A stretch of DNA of 64,000 bases from Marinibaculum pumilum (GTDB taxonomy: Bacteria > Pseudomonadota > Alphaproteobacteria > Ferrovibrionales > Ferrovibrionaceae). Positions within the stretch are counted from its first letter, which is position 1. Each line of letters begins with the position of its first letter. The position numbers and the translations under genes are program-made. The DNA is taken from positions 62,001 to 126,000 of the forward strand of contig NZ_JBHRTR010000048.1 in the NCBI RefSeq assembly GCF_042646425.1, written 5' to 3'. Shown here in pieces: positions 18,495-26,960 of this stretch. The notes under the pieces are model-generated. The model made no database searches, was not told the origin of the DNA, and saw only the letters and a program-made list of their open reading frames with translations.

Positions 18495-18639
18495 GCGCTC
18501 CGCCTTTGCCTCCGTCCGCTGACTCAAGTGCCGGCTGCCGGGCGAAGCCTAGCACGGCGCGGCGGAGCCAATCGCGCCTTCATGTGTTAGCGAAGCGGTG
18601 GGCGGCGCCGGGATCGGACCCTAGCTATAGGCGGAAGGG

Positions 18640-18771
18640 NNNNNNNNNNNNNNNNNNNNNNNNNNNNNNNNNNNNNNNNNNNNNNNNNNNNNNNNNNNNN
18701 NNNNNNNNNNNNNNNNNNNNNNNNNNNNNNNNNNNNNNNNNNNNNNNNNNNNNNNNNNNNNNNNNNNNNNN
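18640..18771. other. Assembly gap (N run)
   Basis: 132 undetermined bases between glk and the GNAT-nitrilase gene. The open frame of the downstream gene continues leftward into the Ns, so its true start may lie inside. The two genes are divergent, so their promoters are probably also here. Confidence 0.99.
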
Positions 18772-18791
18772 CGCGCAGCGGCCGCACCGGC

Positions 18792-20348
18792 GTGGAACTG
18801 GCGCCGGCGGCCACGCGACGCAACCTGGAGATCCGCACCGCGCAGGACGCCGACATCCCGGCGATCGTCGACCTGGCGCGGCGGGTCTATCCCGGCCAGC
18901 TGCCCTATTCCACAGGCCAGATCCGTGGCCAGATCAATGCCTTTCCGGAGGGGCAGTTCGTCGTCACCTATGACGGCCGGATCGTCGGCTATGCCGCCAC
19001 CTTCATCATTGCCGAGAAACTCGCCCTTTCCGACCACAGCTGGGAGGCGATCACCGGCGGCGGCTTCGCCGCCCGCCACGATGCGGATGGCGACTGGCTG
19101 TACGGCATGGAGGTCTGCGTCGACAGCTCCCGCCGCCGCCTGCGCATCGGCCAGCGGCTTTACGATGCGCGCAAGCGGCTGTGCCAGGACCTGGGGCTGA
19201 AGGGCATCGCCTTCGGCGGGCGGATCCCCGGCTATGCCCGACGGAAGCGCCGCTATCCGGATCCGGCCGCCTATCTCGATGCCGTGATCGCCAAGGAGGT
19301 GCGCGACCCCGTCGTCTCATTCCAGGTGCGTGCCGGGTTCGAGCCGGTGCGGGTGCTGGAGGCCTACCTGCCGGAAGACCGGGAATCCGACGGCCATGCG
19401 GCGCTGATGGTCTGGCGCAATCCCTACTACCAGCCCGACGCCGCGCGCCAGCCGCCCAGCCGCCGCGACCCGAAGGTGGCACGGATCACGACGGTACAGT
19501 TCCAGGCGCGCCCCGTGGCGAGCGTCGACGAGTTCTTCCGCAATGTGGAGTATTTCGTCGACGTCGCCTCCGACTACGAGTCCGACTTCGTGGTCTTTCC
19601 GGAGATGTTCACCCTGCAGCTGTTGGCCTGCGAGCAGGAGCGGCTGCGGCCGGAAGCGGCGATCGAGCGCCTGACCGACCATACCAACGTGCTGATCGAG
19701 CGGCTGAACAGGATGGCGATCGGCTACAACATCAACATCATCGGCGGCTCCCACCCCACCCGGACCGAGGATGGCGAGATCCAGAACGTCGCCTATGTCT
19801 TCCTGCGCGACGGCTCCGTCCATGCGCAGGAGAAGCTGCATCCCACCCCGGACGAGCGCTACTGGTGGAACATCCAGGGCGGCGACGAGATCAACGCGAT
19901 CCAGACCGACTGCGGCCCGATCGGCGTGCTGATCTGCTACGACAGCGAATTCCCTGAGCTGGCCCGCCGCCTGGTGGACCAGGGCGCGCGGATCCTGTTC
20001 GTGCCGTTCTGCACCGACACCAGGCAGGGCTATCTGCGGGTGCGCTACTGCTGTCAGGCGCGGGCGGTGGAGAACCAGTGCTACGTTGTCACGTCCGGCA
20101 ATATCGGTAACCTGCCGAACGTCGAGAACATGGACATCCAGTACGCCCAGAGCGCGATCTTCACGCCCTGCGACTTCCCCTTCGCCCGCGACGGCATCGC
20201 GGCGGAGGCCAGCGAGAATGTCGAGATGGTGGCGGTCGCCGACCTGAACCTGGCGAGCCTGTCCTGGGCGCGCGGCCATGGCACGGTGCGCAACCTGGGC
20301 GACCGCCGCTTCGACCTTTACCGCACGGTCTGGCGCGAACGCGGCTGA
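18792..20348 (+). CDS. GNAT acetyltransferase fused to a carbon-nitrogen hydrolase
   Basis: At least 518 residues. The first 210 are a GNAT domain (RTAQDADIPAIVDLARRVYPGQ, WLYGMEVCVDSSRRRLRIGQRLY with the acetyl-CoA loop in RRRLRIG). From about residue 225 a nitrilase-superfamily amidase begins, with the triad Glu271 (VVFPEMF), Lys348 (QEKLHP) and Cys382 (LICYDSEFPE). The same two-domain architecture occurs as a recognised bifunctional family in proteobacteria, but its reaction is not established; acylation and hydrolysis of one amide substrate is an inference. The annotated GTG may be internal, because the frame stays open to the assembly gap 20 bases upstream. The 3' end overlaps the convergent DedA gene by 31 bases. 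Confidence 0.9.
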   Translation: MELAPAATRRNLEIRTAQDADIPAIVDLARRVYPGQLPYSTGQIRGQINAFPEGQFVVTYDGRIVGYAATFIIAEKLALSDHSWEAITGGGFAARHDADGDWLYGMEVCVDSSRRRLRIGQRLYDARKRLCQDLGLKGIAFGGRIPGYARRKRRYPDPAAYLDAVIAKEVRDPVVSFQVRAGFEPVRVLEAYLPEDRESDGHAALMVWRNPYYQPDAARQPPSRRDPKVARITTVQFQARPVASVDEFFRNVEYFVDVASDYESDFVVFPEMFTLQLLACEQERLRPEAAIERLTDHTNVLIERLNRMAIGYNINIIGGSHPTRTEDGEIQNVAYVFLRDGSVHAQEKLHPTPDERYWWNIQGGDEINAIQTDCGPIGVLICYDSEFPELARRLVDQGARILFVPFCTDTRQGYLRVRYCCQARAVENQCYVVTSGNIGNLPNVENMDIQYAQSAIFTPCDFPFARDGIAAEASENVEMVAVADLNLASLSWARGHGTVRNLGDRRFDLYRTVWRERG

Positions 20349-20968
20349 CCCCCGTTGCCGCCGTCCCGCCCCTGGCCGCGGCCGAAGGTGGCGACCCGGT
20401 AAAGGTACCAGGCGATCATCAGGCCGATCACCACGTCGGAAACCGGGTTCAGCCATGTCTCTATGGCCTGGTACTCGCTGCCCATGAAATAGCCGAGCAG
20501 CGCAAGGAAGGCGGTCCAGGCCGCGGAGCCGGCGGTGGTGGCCAGCAGGAACGGCAGCAGCCGCATGCCGCTGAGTCCGGCGGGGACCGAGATCAGGGTG
20601 CGGATCGCCGGCAGGAGGCGGCCGAACAGCACCGCCCAGATGCCGAACCTGTCGAACCATCTGTCCGCCCGCACGACCTCCTTCGGGGACAGGGTGAGCC
20701 AGCGGCCGTGGCGGTCGGCAAACCGCTGCAGCCGTTCCAGCCCGAGCCAGCGGCCGACATAGTACCAGAACAGCGCGCCCGCGACCGTCCCCAGGGTGCC
20801 GGCCAGGATCACCGGCACGATCTGCAGGTCGCCGCGGCTCGCCGCATAGCCCGCGAACGGCATGATCAGTTCGGACGGGATGGGCGGAAACACGTTCTCC
20901 AGCAGCATCAGGACGGCGATCCCGCCATAGCCGGACTGCTCCAGGAAGCCGGTCACCCAGTCGAACAT
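20318..20968 (-). CDS. DedA family membrane protein
   Basis: 216 residues with the DedA/SNARE-associated pattern: an N-terminal amphipathic helix, LLENVFPPIPSELIMPFAGYAA near residues 22-43, LGTVAGALFWYYVGRWLG, and the conserved GRLLPAIRTLISVPAG motif near residue 115. Members of this family help recycle or flip undecaprenyl phosphate and other lipids and support the proton gradient. The C-terminal tail is polar and unconserved. Its 3' end overlaps the GNAT-nitrilase gene tail to tail. A YrhK-type gene lies three bases upstream on the same strand, so the two probably share a transcript. Confidence 0.9.
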   Translation of the reverse strand: MFDWVTGFLEQSGYGGIAVLMLLENVFPPIPSELIMPFAGYAASRGDLQIVPVILAGTLGTVAGALFWYYVGRWLGLERLQRFADRHGRWLTLSPKEVVRADRWFDRFGIWAVLFGRLLPAIRTLISVPAGLSGMRLLPFLLATTAGSAAWTAFLALLGYFMGSEYQAIETWLNPVSDVVIGLMIAWYLYRVATFGRGQGRDGGNGGQPRSRQTVR

Positions 20969-20971
20969 TGC

Positions 20972-21304
20972 CTAATCGGCCCGCTGTCGTGTGGCTCGCG
21001 TCGCGGCCGCGCCGGCGGCGCTGTTGAAGCGGGCCACGTCGTAGTTTCCGGACACCTCTGGCATCGCATCTTCCGGCTGGGGCTGCCCCTCGAAATAGCG
21101 CCAGCACCGCTTCAGCCCGGCGCCCAGCGCGCCTATCAGCATGAAGCTCGAGCCGAAGATGAACAGCCAGACGGCAACCGGCTTCAGATCCTTGAACGCC
21201 TCCAGGAACAAGACCGAACCGCCGACGAACATGAAGTTGCCGAGAATGCCGAGGACGGTGTGGATCGCCTCGTACTTGTGCACCAGCCGGTGAAGGAACT
21301 CCAT
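20972..21304 (-). CDS. YrhK domain small membrane protein
   Basis: 110 residues. Two transmembrane helices form a short hairpin (about residues 14-36 and 42-64), with HKYEAIHTVLGILGNFMFVGGSVLF and VWLFIFGSSFMLIGALG, the pattern of the YrhK domain. The tail is polar. The ATG at 21304 has GGGGAG seven bases upstream, so it is chosen over an ATG five codons earlier that lacks a site. The function of the family is unknown. It lies immediately upstream of dedA. Confidence 0.75.
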   Translation of the reverse strand: MEFLHRLVHKYEAIHTVLGILGNFMFVGGSVLFLEAFKDLKPVAVWLFIFGSSFMLIGALGAGLKRCWRYFEGQPQPEDAMPEVSGNYDVARFNSAAGAAATRATRQRAD

Positions 21305-21386
21305 CGCTGTGCTCCCCATTCGTGATGTCTTCGATCCCTGTGGCAACACGTGGCAGCGAAAAGGTTCCGACGGCGATGGACCGGGC

Positions 21387-21881
21387 TCAGCGCGCCGGGT
21401 CGGCCAGCACCAGCTCCGCCTCGATCTCCACCGCCAGGTTGAACGGCAGGCCGGCCATGCCCACCGCTGAGCGGGCATGACGGCCCGCATCCTGTCCGAA
21501 CAGGTCGAGGATCATTTCGGAAAAGCCGTTGATCACGGCCGGCTGCTGCGCGAAGCCGGGGGCGGAATTCACCATGCCGAAGACCCGTACCCAGCCGGCG
21601 ATGCGGTCCAGGTCGCCGAGCTCCCTGTGCAGGCTGCCGAGCATGGCGAGCGCCGTCTTCCGCGCCAGCACCTTCGCCGTGTCCGGATCGACCTCGGCAC
21701 CGACCTGGCCGAACGGGCCGGACAGGCTGCCATCCGGCTCCTGCGGGCCATGGCCGGAGACCAGGATCCGCTCGCCGCGGACATGCACCCAGGGAAATGG
21801 CAGCACCACGCCGGGTGGCATCTTCAGCGGCTCCGGCAGGGTCAGGCCGGCATCCGCCAGCCGCTTCAGCACCTTGGACAT
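21387..21881 (-). CDS. RidA/YjgF family protein
   Basis: 164 residues. The YjgF-like subgroup is recognisable from LADAGLTLPEPLKMPPGVVLPFPWVHVRGERILVSGHGP at the start, ARKTALAMLGSLHRELGDLDRIAGWVRVFGMVNSAPGF in the middle, and GRHARSAVGMAGLPFNLAVEIEAELVLA at the end with the conserved Arg. RidA enzymes hydrolyse reactive enamine/imine intermediates, but this longer subgroup is not experimentally defined. GAGGAG precedes the ATG at 21881. The gene diverges from the truncated haemoglobin gene, with about 140 bases of shared upstream region. Confidence 0.87.
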   Translation of the reverse strand: MSKVLKRLADAGLTLPEPLKMPPGVVLPFPWVHVRGERILVSGHGPQEPDGSLSGPFGQVGAEVDPDTAKVLARKTALAMLGSLHRELGDLDRIAGWVRVFGMVNSAPGFAQQPAVINGFSEMILDLFGQDAGRHARSAVGMAGLPFNLAVEIEAELVLADPAR

Positions 21882-22023
21882 GCTCTCCTCCTTCGTCCTG
21901 CGGGGAGGGGCCAGCCTAGTGACGGTCGCCGCCCGACGCGACGCCCTGCCGCAGCTGCGGGCATGGACCGGGGGCCGGCGCCGCCCCACCTGACGGTCGA
22001 CGAGAGACGTTGCGGAGGGTGTC

Positions 22024-22512
22024 ATGTCCGAACTGAAGGTGCGCGGCGACCCGGAGGGCGGGCCGGAGCGGCGCGCGCAGCTCTCGGCGCGGGTGGCGGC
22101 GGAGACCGGCATCGACGAGGCGATGATCGACCGCCTGGTGCGGCACTTTTACGGCAAGGTCCGCGGCGATCCCCTGCTGGGGCCGGTCTTCGCCGCCCGT
22201 ATCGCCGACTGGGAGCCGCATCTGCGCCGCATGGTCGATTTCTGGTCGTCGGTGGCGCTCTATACCGGGCGCTATCACGGCCAGCCGATGCCGGTGCATC
22301 AGGCGCTGCCGGTCGACGCGGTGCATTTCGACCGCTGGCTGCACCTGTTCGAGGCCGCCGCCGGCGAGGTCTGCCCGCCCGCCGCGGCGGCCCATTTCCT
22401 GGAACGCGCCCGGCGCATCGCGGCCAGCCTGGAGCTGGGCAGGGCGATGGCGGACGGCGTCATGCTGCGCCCCGGCGAACGCTACCGGCTGCCGGAACCC
22501 GGCGGCGCCTGA
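22024..22512 (+). CDS. Group III truncated haemoglobin
   Basis: 162 residues. The sequence IDRLVRHFYGKVRGDPLLGPVFAARIADWEPHLRRMVDFWSSVALYTGRYHGQPMPVHQAL follows the group III truncated haemoglobin pattern with the shortened 2-on-2 globin fold; the proximal His is in the FDRWLHLFEA helix. The family is thought to act in nitric oxide or oxygen chemistry in microaerobic bacteria. A 20-residue polar N-terminal extension precedes the globin core. It lies 82 bases upstream of the ExoD gene on the same strand. Confidence 0.88.
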   Translation: MSELKVRGDPEGGPERRAQLSARVAAETGIDEAMIDRLVRHFYGKVRGDPLLGPVFAARIADWEPHLRRMVDFWSSVALYTGRYHGQPMPVHQALPVDAVHFDRWLHLFEAAAGEVCPPAAAAHFLERARRIAASLELGRAMADGVMLRPGERYRLPEPGGA

Positions 22513-22594
22513 TCCCGCGGCCCGGCCCGGCGGAACCAATCGGTCGCCTGCGTCTTCCTTCGGGCGTGGAGAGCGAAAGCCGGAGGGGCCGGGC

Positions 22595-23179
22595 ATGGGC
22601 GACAGCACGACGATGAGCCTGACGGAGGTGATGGACCGGCTGCGGTCGGCCACCGACGGCAGCCGCATGACCGTCGGCGACATCTTCCAGGCGTTCGGCA
22701 GCCGTGCCTATGGCCCGCTGATCTTCGTCCTTGGCGTGATCGCCCTGTCGCCGATCGGCTCGATCCCGGGCGCCTCCCTGGTGACCGGCACCCTGATCAT
22801 GCTGCTGGCCGCCCAGATGCAGCTGCGCGCGGGCAGCCCCTGGATTCCCGGCGTGCTGCGACGGATCGGTACCGGCAGCGACCGGGCGCGACGGTCCATC
22901 GACTGGGCGGACCGCCATCTGGCGAAGGTCGACAGGGTCGTCGGCCCGCGCTGGCAATGGGCGGAGACCGGCTGGACGATCCGCCTCGCCGGCCTGGCGA
23001 TCCTGGCCCTGGCGGCGACCTTCTATCCGCTGGCCTTCGTGCCCTGGGGCGTGGTTCCGCCGGCCCTGGCGGTGACCCTTCTGTCGCTGGGCCTGTTCAC
23101 CCGCGACGGCCTGATCCTGCTGATCGGGTTGGGCACGGCCCTGGCAGCGGGATTTGCCTGCTTCTGGCTGCTGGGCTGA
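22595..23179 (+). CDS. exoD: ExoD family membrane protein
   Basis: 194 residues matching the ExoD family: SLTEVMDRLRSATDGSRMTVGDIFQAFGSRAYGPLIFVLGVIALSP at the N terminus, then a short cytoplasmic block and three C-terminal transmembrane segments with PLAFVPWGVVPPALAV. ExoD was named for a role in exopolysaccharide production and alkaline tolerance in Sinorhizobium; its biochemical activity is not known. The stop codon is part of a perfect hairpin that also contains the stop of the convergent peptidase gene. Confidence 0.87.
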   Translation: MGDSTTMSLTEVMDRLRSATDGSRMTVGDIFQAFGSRAYGPLIFVLGVIALSPIGSIPGASLVTGTLIMLLAAQMQLRAGSPWIPGVLRRIGTGSDRARRSIDWADRHLAKVDRVVGPRWQWAETGWTIRLAGLAILALAATFYPLAFVPWGVVPPALAVTLLSLGLFTRDGLILLIGLGTALAAGFACFWLLG

Positions 23180-23197
23180 GCGGCCGCTCAGCCCTTT
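23173..23197. terminator. Hairpin containing both convergent stop codons
   Basis: GGGCTGAGC at 23173-23181 pairs perfectly with GCTCAGCCC at 23186-23194 around a GGCC loop, followed by TTT. The exoD stop (23177-23179) and the iminopeptidase stop (23188-23190, read on the other strand) are both inside the stem. It probably serves as a terminator for the + strand; on the - strand no U-run follows, so action there would be weak. Confidence 0.65.
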
Positions 23198-24165
23198 CCG
23201 GCGAAGCGGTCGGTGGCCCGCACCAGGCAGTCGATCGTGCCCGGTTCGCGGGAGGCATGGCCGGCGTCCGCCACGATGTGCAATTCGCTGCCCGGCCAGG
23301 CCGCATGCAGGTCGACCGCGTTGCGGACCGGGCAGACCATGTCGTAGCGGCCATGCACGATGACACCGGGGATCGATGCGATCCGCCCGGCCTGCAGCAG
23401 CAGCTCGCCGTCGCGCGGGAAGAAGCCGCCATTGGCGAAGTAGTGCAGCTCGATGCCGGCGAAGGCCTCGGCGAACTCTGCGCCGCTGAACCGCTCGACC
23501 CGCTTCGGGTCGGTGTAGAGCGACGAGGTCTCCGCTTCCCAGCGGGACCAGGCCTCCAGCGCCCTGCGGCGCAGGCCTTCGTCCTTGCCCGTGACCATGC
23601 GGTGATAGGCGCCGACGATGTCGCCGCGCTCCCCCTCCGGCACCAGGCCGTGCAGGCGGTCGGCCGCCTCGGGAAAGACGCCCTGCGTGCCATGGCCGTA
23701 GTACCAGTCCAGTTCCCAGCGGCGCAGCAGGAAGATGCCGCGCAGCACCATCGCGGTGACCCGCTCGGGATGCGCCTGGGCATAGGCCAGCGACAGGGTG
23801 CTGCCCCAGGAGCCGCCGAACAGCATCCAGCGCTCGATCCCCAGATGGCTGCGCAGCGCCTCCATGTCGGCGATCAGGTGCTGCGTGGTGTTCTCCTCCA
23901 GGCAGGCATGCGGCCGGCTGCGACCCGCGCCGCGCTGGTCGAACAGCACCACCCGCCAGGCATCGGGGTCGAAGAACCGCCGGTCCTCCGCATCGAAACC
24001 GCCGCCCGGCCCGCCATGCACGAACAGGGCTGCCGGCCGTTCCGGATTGCCGCACTGCTCGTAATGAATCTCGTGCAGGTCGGAGACCCGCAGCCAGCCC
24101 TGGTCATAGGGCGCGATCTCCGGATAGAGACCGCGCCGCTGCCCGTCGCCGCCAGCGTCGCTCAT
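23188..24165 (-). CDS. pip: Proline iminopeptidase
   Basis: 325 residues of the alpha/beta-hydrolase S33 family. Diagnostic motifs are the oxyanion HGGPGGGFD near residue 50, FDQRGAGRSRPHA, the nucleophile elbow FGGSWGSTLSL near residue 120, and VHGRYDMVCPVRNA with the acidic residue followed by DAGHASREPG with the catalytic His. It removes N-terminal proline from peptides in the cytoplasm. The ATG at 24165 overlaps the stop of the upstream antiporter gene (ATGA), which indicates one transcript. Confidence 0.93.
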   Translation of the reverse strand: MSDAGGDGQRRGLYPEIAPYDQGWLRVSDLHEIHYEQCGNPERPAALFVHGGPGGGFDAEDRRFFDPDAWRVVLFDQRGAGRSRPHACLEENTTQHLIADMEALRSHLGIERWMLFGGSWGSTLSLAYAQAHPERVTAMVLRGIFLLRRWELDWYYGHGTQGVFPEAADRLHGLVPEGERGDIVGAYHRMVTGKDEGLRRRALEAWSRWEAETSSLYTDPKRVERFSGAEFAEAFAGIELHYFANGGFFPRDGELLLQAGRIASIPGVIVHGRYDMVCPVRNAVDLHAAWPGSELHIVADAGHASREPGTIDCLVRATDRFAGKG

Positions 24166-25454
24166 GCCGCTTCTCCCCCCTTGCTCTCGGCCTCGTCCGG
24201 TTCCTTCATGAAGCGCCGGACCACCGTGCCGATGGTCAGACCCTGCACCACCACGGAGAAGATCACCACCATGTAGGTGGCGCCCAGCACGATGTCGCGC
24301 TCGGGTCCCGCAGGCAGGGACAGGGCCAGCGCGATCGAGATGCCGCCGCGCAGGCCGCCCCAGACCAGGAACGGGAAGACGCCGCCGCGGAACGGCGCCA
24401 TGCGTCCCAGGGCGACCACCGGCAGGCCCAGGGACAGGGCGCGGGCCGCCAGCACCAGGGGAATCGCGGCCAGGCCGCCGATCAGGTCGCGCGGATGGCC
24501 CAGGATCAGCAGCGCCTCCAGCCCGATCAGCAGGAACAGCACGGAGTTCAGCAGCTCGTCCACCAGCGACCAGAAGTCCGTCTGCCGCTGCGCCGTATGC
24601 TCGCTCATGGCATGCGTGACACCGTGATTGCCGACCAGCAGGCCGGCCACGGCCATGGCGACCGGCCCGCTGACATGCAGCGCGCTGGCCAGGGCATAGC
24701 CGCCCATCACCACGGCCAGGGTGATCAGGATCTCGATATTGTGCTCGTCGATGCCCCGCATCAGCCGGTTGCCGGCGATGCCCAGCACCAGGCCGAGCGC
24801 GACCCCGCCGCCGGCCTCCAGCACGAACAGCTCCGCGGCCTTGACGGCGGAGAAGCTCTCGCTGCCGGTGGCGACCGACAGCAGGATGGCGAAGACGACG
24901 ACCCCGACCCCGTCGTTGAACAGGCTCTCGCCCGTCATCCGTGCTTCCAGGTACTTGTTGACCCCTGCGGCGCGGACCAGGCCCAGCACCGCCACCGGGT
25001 CGGTCGGGCTGATCAGGGCGCCGAACACCAGGCACCAGATCAGCGCCAGGTCCAGGCCCATCGCGCCCAGGATCAACCAGAAGCCGACGCCGACGATCAG
25101 GGTGGAGAGAATGACGCCGACGGTGGCGGAGACCAGGATCGTCCAGCGGCTGCGCTTCAGATGTTCCAGGTCGACGGTCATCGCGCCGGCGAACAGCAGG
25201 AAGGACAGCATGCCTTCCAGCAGGGTGTCGGAGAAGTCGACATTCTCCAGAAAGCCGGAGGCGGCGGTGCTGAGCCCGATGCCGACGAACCGGTCGGCGA
25301 CGACGATCACGACGGAGGCGATCGCCCCCATCACCGTCAGGCCGATGGTGTGCGGCAGGCGCAGGAAGCGGTGGTTGAGGTAGCCGAGCGCGGCGGCCAG
25401 GACCACCAGGATCGCGGCGGTGTCGAAGACGTCGAGAGCGGTTTGTGGCTGCAT
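24162..25454 (-). CDS. CPA1-type cation:proton antiporter
   Basis: About 430 residues with 11-12 hydrophobic segments. CPA1 motifs are visible: GALISPTDPVAVLGL (about residue 160), the ion-binding GESLFNDGVGVVVF, and LVWGGLRGGISIALAL close to the end. It exchanges Na+ or K+ for H+ across the inner membrane. The first ATG of the hydrophobic protein, at 25454, is chosen; the upstream in-frame start would add 13 polar residues. The gene overlaps pip by four bases. The pairing of an antiporter with a peptidase has no obvious functional logic. Confidence 0.9.
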   Translation of the reverse strand: MQPQTALDVFDTAAILVVLAAALGYLNHRFLRLPHTIGLTVMGAIASVVIVVADRFVGIGLSTAASGFLENVDFSDTLLEGMLSFLLFAGAMTVDLEHLKRSRWTILVSATVGVILSTLIVGVGFWLILGAMGLDLALIWCLVFGALISPTDPVAVLGLVRAAGVNKYLEARMTGESLFNDGVGVVVFAILLSVATGSESFSAVKAAELFVLEAGGGVALGLVLGIAGNRLMRGIDEHNIEILITLAVVMGGYALASALHVSGPVAMAVAGLLVGNHGVTHAMSEHTAQRQTDFWSLVDELLNSVLFLLIGLEALLILGHPRDLIGGLAAIPLVLAARALSLGLPVVALGRMAPFRGGVFPFLVWGGLRGGISIALALSLPAGPERDIVLGATYMVVIFSVVVQGLTIGTVVRRFMKEPDEAESKGGEAA

Positions 25455-25518
25455 GGTTCCGGACCGGCGCGCGATGGACGACGGGTGCGGCAACGGCCGG
25501 AGCCGGCGTCGCGACCGT

Positions 25519-25860
25519 TCAGCGGCTCATGTAGCCGGACCTTAGCACCTTGGCCAGATCGGGGCGTCCCAGCAGATAGTCGACCGGATCGGTCCCGGGT
25601 TCGGGTGCCGGCGTCTGCCCGCGGCCGGCGGCATCCCGATACAGGCCGACAAGCTCCTGCACCGCCGCGACCGGCAGGTCATGCAGAAAGCGGGGCAGGG
25701 CCTCCGCCCAGTCCTCCGCCGGCTGCGGCCGCAGGGGCGGATTGCTCGACCCGCCGCGCGGCGACGTCCGGGCGGCGGCGTCCCGGTGCGGGACCGCCTG
25801 CGCCCGTTCTGCCAGGCGGACCACCTCTTCGATCTTGTCGTGCGTGATGCGGTTGAACAT
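25519..25860 (-). CDS. Hypothetical protein, probably DUF3775 family
   Basis: 113 residues, soluble. The middle and end (WAEALPRFLHDLPVAAVQELVGLYRDAAGRG, then DPVDYLLGRPDLAKVLRSGY) resemble the DUF3775 pattern of a helix with D-LP-E-Q-EL-AL, followed by a YL-G-P-L--YL-G ending. The family is alphaproteobacterial and uncharacterised. A start at the ATG of MFNRITHDKIEEVVRLAERA is well placed. The assignment is by memory of the motif, so it is moderate. Confidence 0.6.
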   Translation of the reverse strand: MFNRITHDKIEEVVRLAERAQAVPHRDAAARTSPRGGSSNPPLRPQPAEDWAEALPRFLHDLPVAAVQELVGLYRDAAGRGQTPAPEPGTDPVDYLLGRPDLAKVLRSGYMSR

Positions 25861-25881
25861 CGCGGCTTCCGGTCGTCCTGG

Positions 25882-26106
25882 TCAGGCCAGCACGGCGAGC
25901 AGCAGCAGGAGCAGAACCAGACCGGCAAGGCCGCCGACAAAGAGCCGGCGGCGGGCCCGGCTGCGCAGCACGATATAGCCCTGCCGCGCCGATTCCGCCG
26001 GATAGCCTTCGGCCGCGGGCCGGCCGTTGCGGCCTGCAACCCTGTCTGTCGCGTTCTGCCTGCCGGTCGTTTCCTGCCTGTCTGTCGCGTCCTGGTGCAT
26101 GGCCAT
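25882..26106 (-). CDS. Small single-pass membrane protein
   Basis: 74 residues. The first 50 are polar and rich in Arg, Asp, Thr and Gln; the last 20 (LFVGGLAGLVLLLLLLAVLA) form one hydrophobic helix that ends the protein, so it should be a tail-anchored protein. It stands 21 bases upstream of the DUF3775-like gene on the same strand. No family is recognised. In GC-rich DNA a short frame like this could be chance, but the strongly hydrophobic C-terminus and the tight spacing favour a real gene. Confidence 0.5.
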   Translation of the reverse strand: MAMHQDATDRQETTGRQNATDRVAGRNGRPAAEGYPAESARQGYIVLRSRARRRLFVGGLAGLVLLLLLLAVLA

Positions 26107-26303
26107 GTCTGGCCGGCCTTTCCGTTTCCCTTCCGTGGCGCCGATCCGGCGCCGGGTTCCGGAACAGAACGGCCGGCGGCCGCCGCAGGTTCCTGCGGCG
26201 TGCGGCGGCGGCCTCCCGCAGCGGCCGAACGCAGCGGAACCTTTTGCAGCGGCAGCGCGTTCCCCAGCCTGTCGCCCGCATGCCGGCGACCGCGGGAATG
26301 CGC

Positions 26304-26960
26304 ATGGCCAACATCTTTCCGCCGGGCGCAGACCATCTGCTGCGCACTGCCCTCATCCTGGGATCCGGCCTTCTTGCGGCCGGAATCGTGATCCTGGTTG
26401 CTTTCGCCCACTCGCCCTATGTCACCGGCCAGGGGCGGATCCTGGTTCAGCCGGTCCCCTTCTCCCACCGCCACCATGTCGGCGAGGCCGGCCTGGACTG
26501 CCGCTACTGCCATGGCGCGGTGGAGACCTCGGCGCAGGCCGGCATGCCCGACAGCGCCACCTGCATGACCTGCCACGCGCAGCTCTTCACGGACGCACCG
26601 ATGCTGGCGCCGGTCCGCCGCAGCCTGGCCGATGGGCAGCCGCTGCGCTGGCGGCGGGTCTACCGGCTGCCCGACCATGTCTATTTCAGCCACGCGCCGC
26701 ATGTCCGGAACGGCATCGGCTGCACCACCTGCCACGGTGCCGTGGGCGAGATGCCGCTGACCGCTCAGGCGGTGCCCATGACGATGGAATGGTGCCTGGA
26801 CTGCCATCGCGACCCGGCGCCGCATCTGCGGCCGCCGGACGCGGTCTTCGCGCCGGTCGCCGCGGCCATGGACCTGTCCGGCGACCGGCTGGACGCGCTG
26901 ATGCAGCGCTACGGCCTTCGCAGCGAGGGCCTCACCGACTGCACGGTCTGCCACCGATGA
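26304..26960 (+). CDS. actA: Alternative complex III pentahaem cytochrome subunit ActA
   Basis: 218 residues: one N-terminal membrane anchor (about residues 13-35) and a periplasmic domain with exactly five CxxCH haem c sites (CRYCH, CMTCH, CTTCH, CLDCH, CTVCH), the defining content of ActA. The repeated FSHRHHV and FSHAPHV segments provide axial His ligands. ActA takes electrons within alternative complex III, a quinol:cytochrome c/oxidase oxidoreductase that replaces bc1. ATGs at 26298 and 26304 are both possible. The stop overlaps the actB start (ATGA). It is the first gene of the twelve-gene respiratory operon. Confidence 0.92.
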   Translation: MANIFPPGADHLLRTALILGSGLLAAGIVILVAFAHSPYVTGQGRILVQPVPFSHRHHVGEAGLDCRYCHGAVETSAQAGMPDSATCMTCHAQLFTDAPMLAPVRRSLADGQPLRWRRVYRLPDHVYFSHAPHVRNGIGCTTCHGAVGEMPLTAQAVPMTMEWCLDCHRDPAPHLRPPDAVFAPVAAAMDLSGDRLDALMQRYGLRSEGLTDCTVCHR

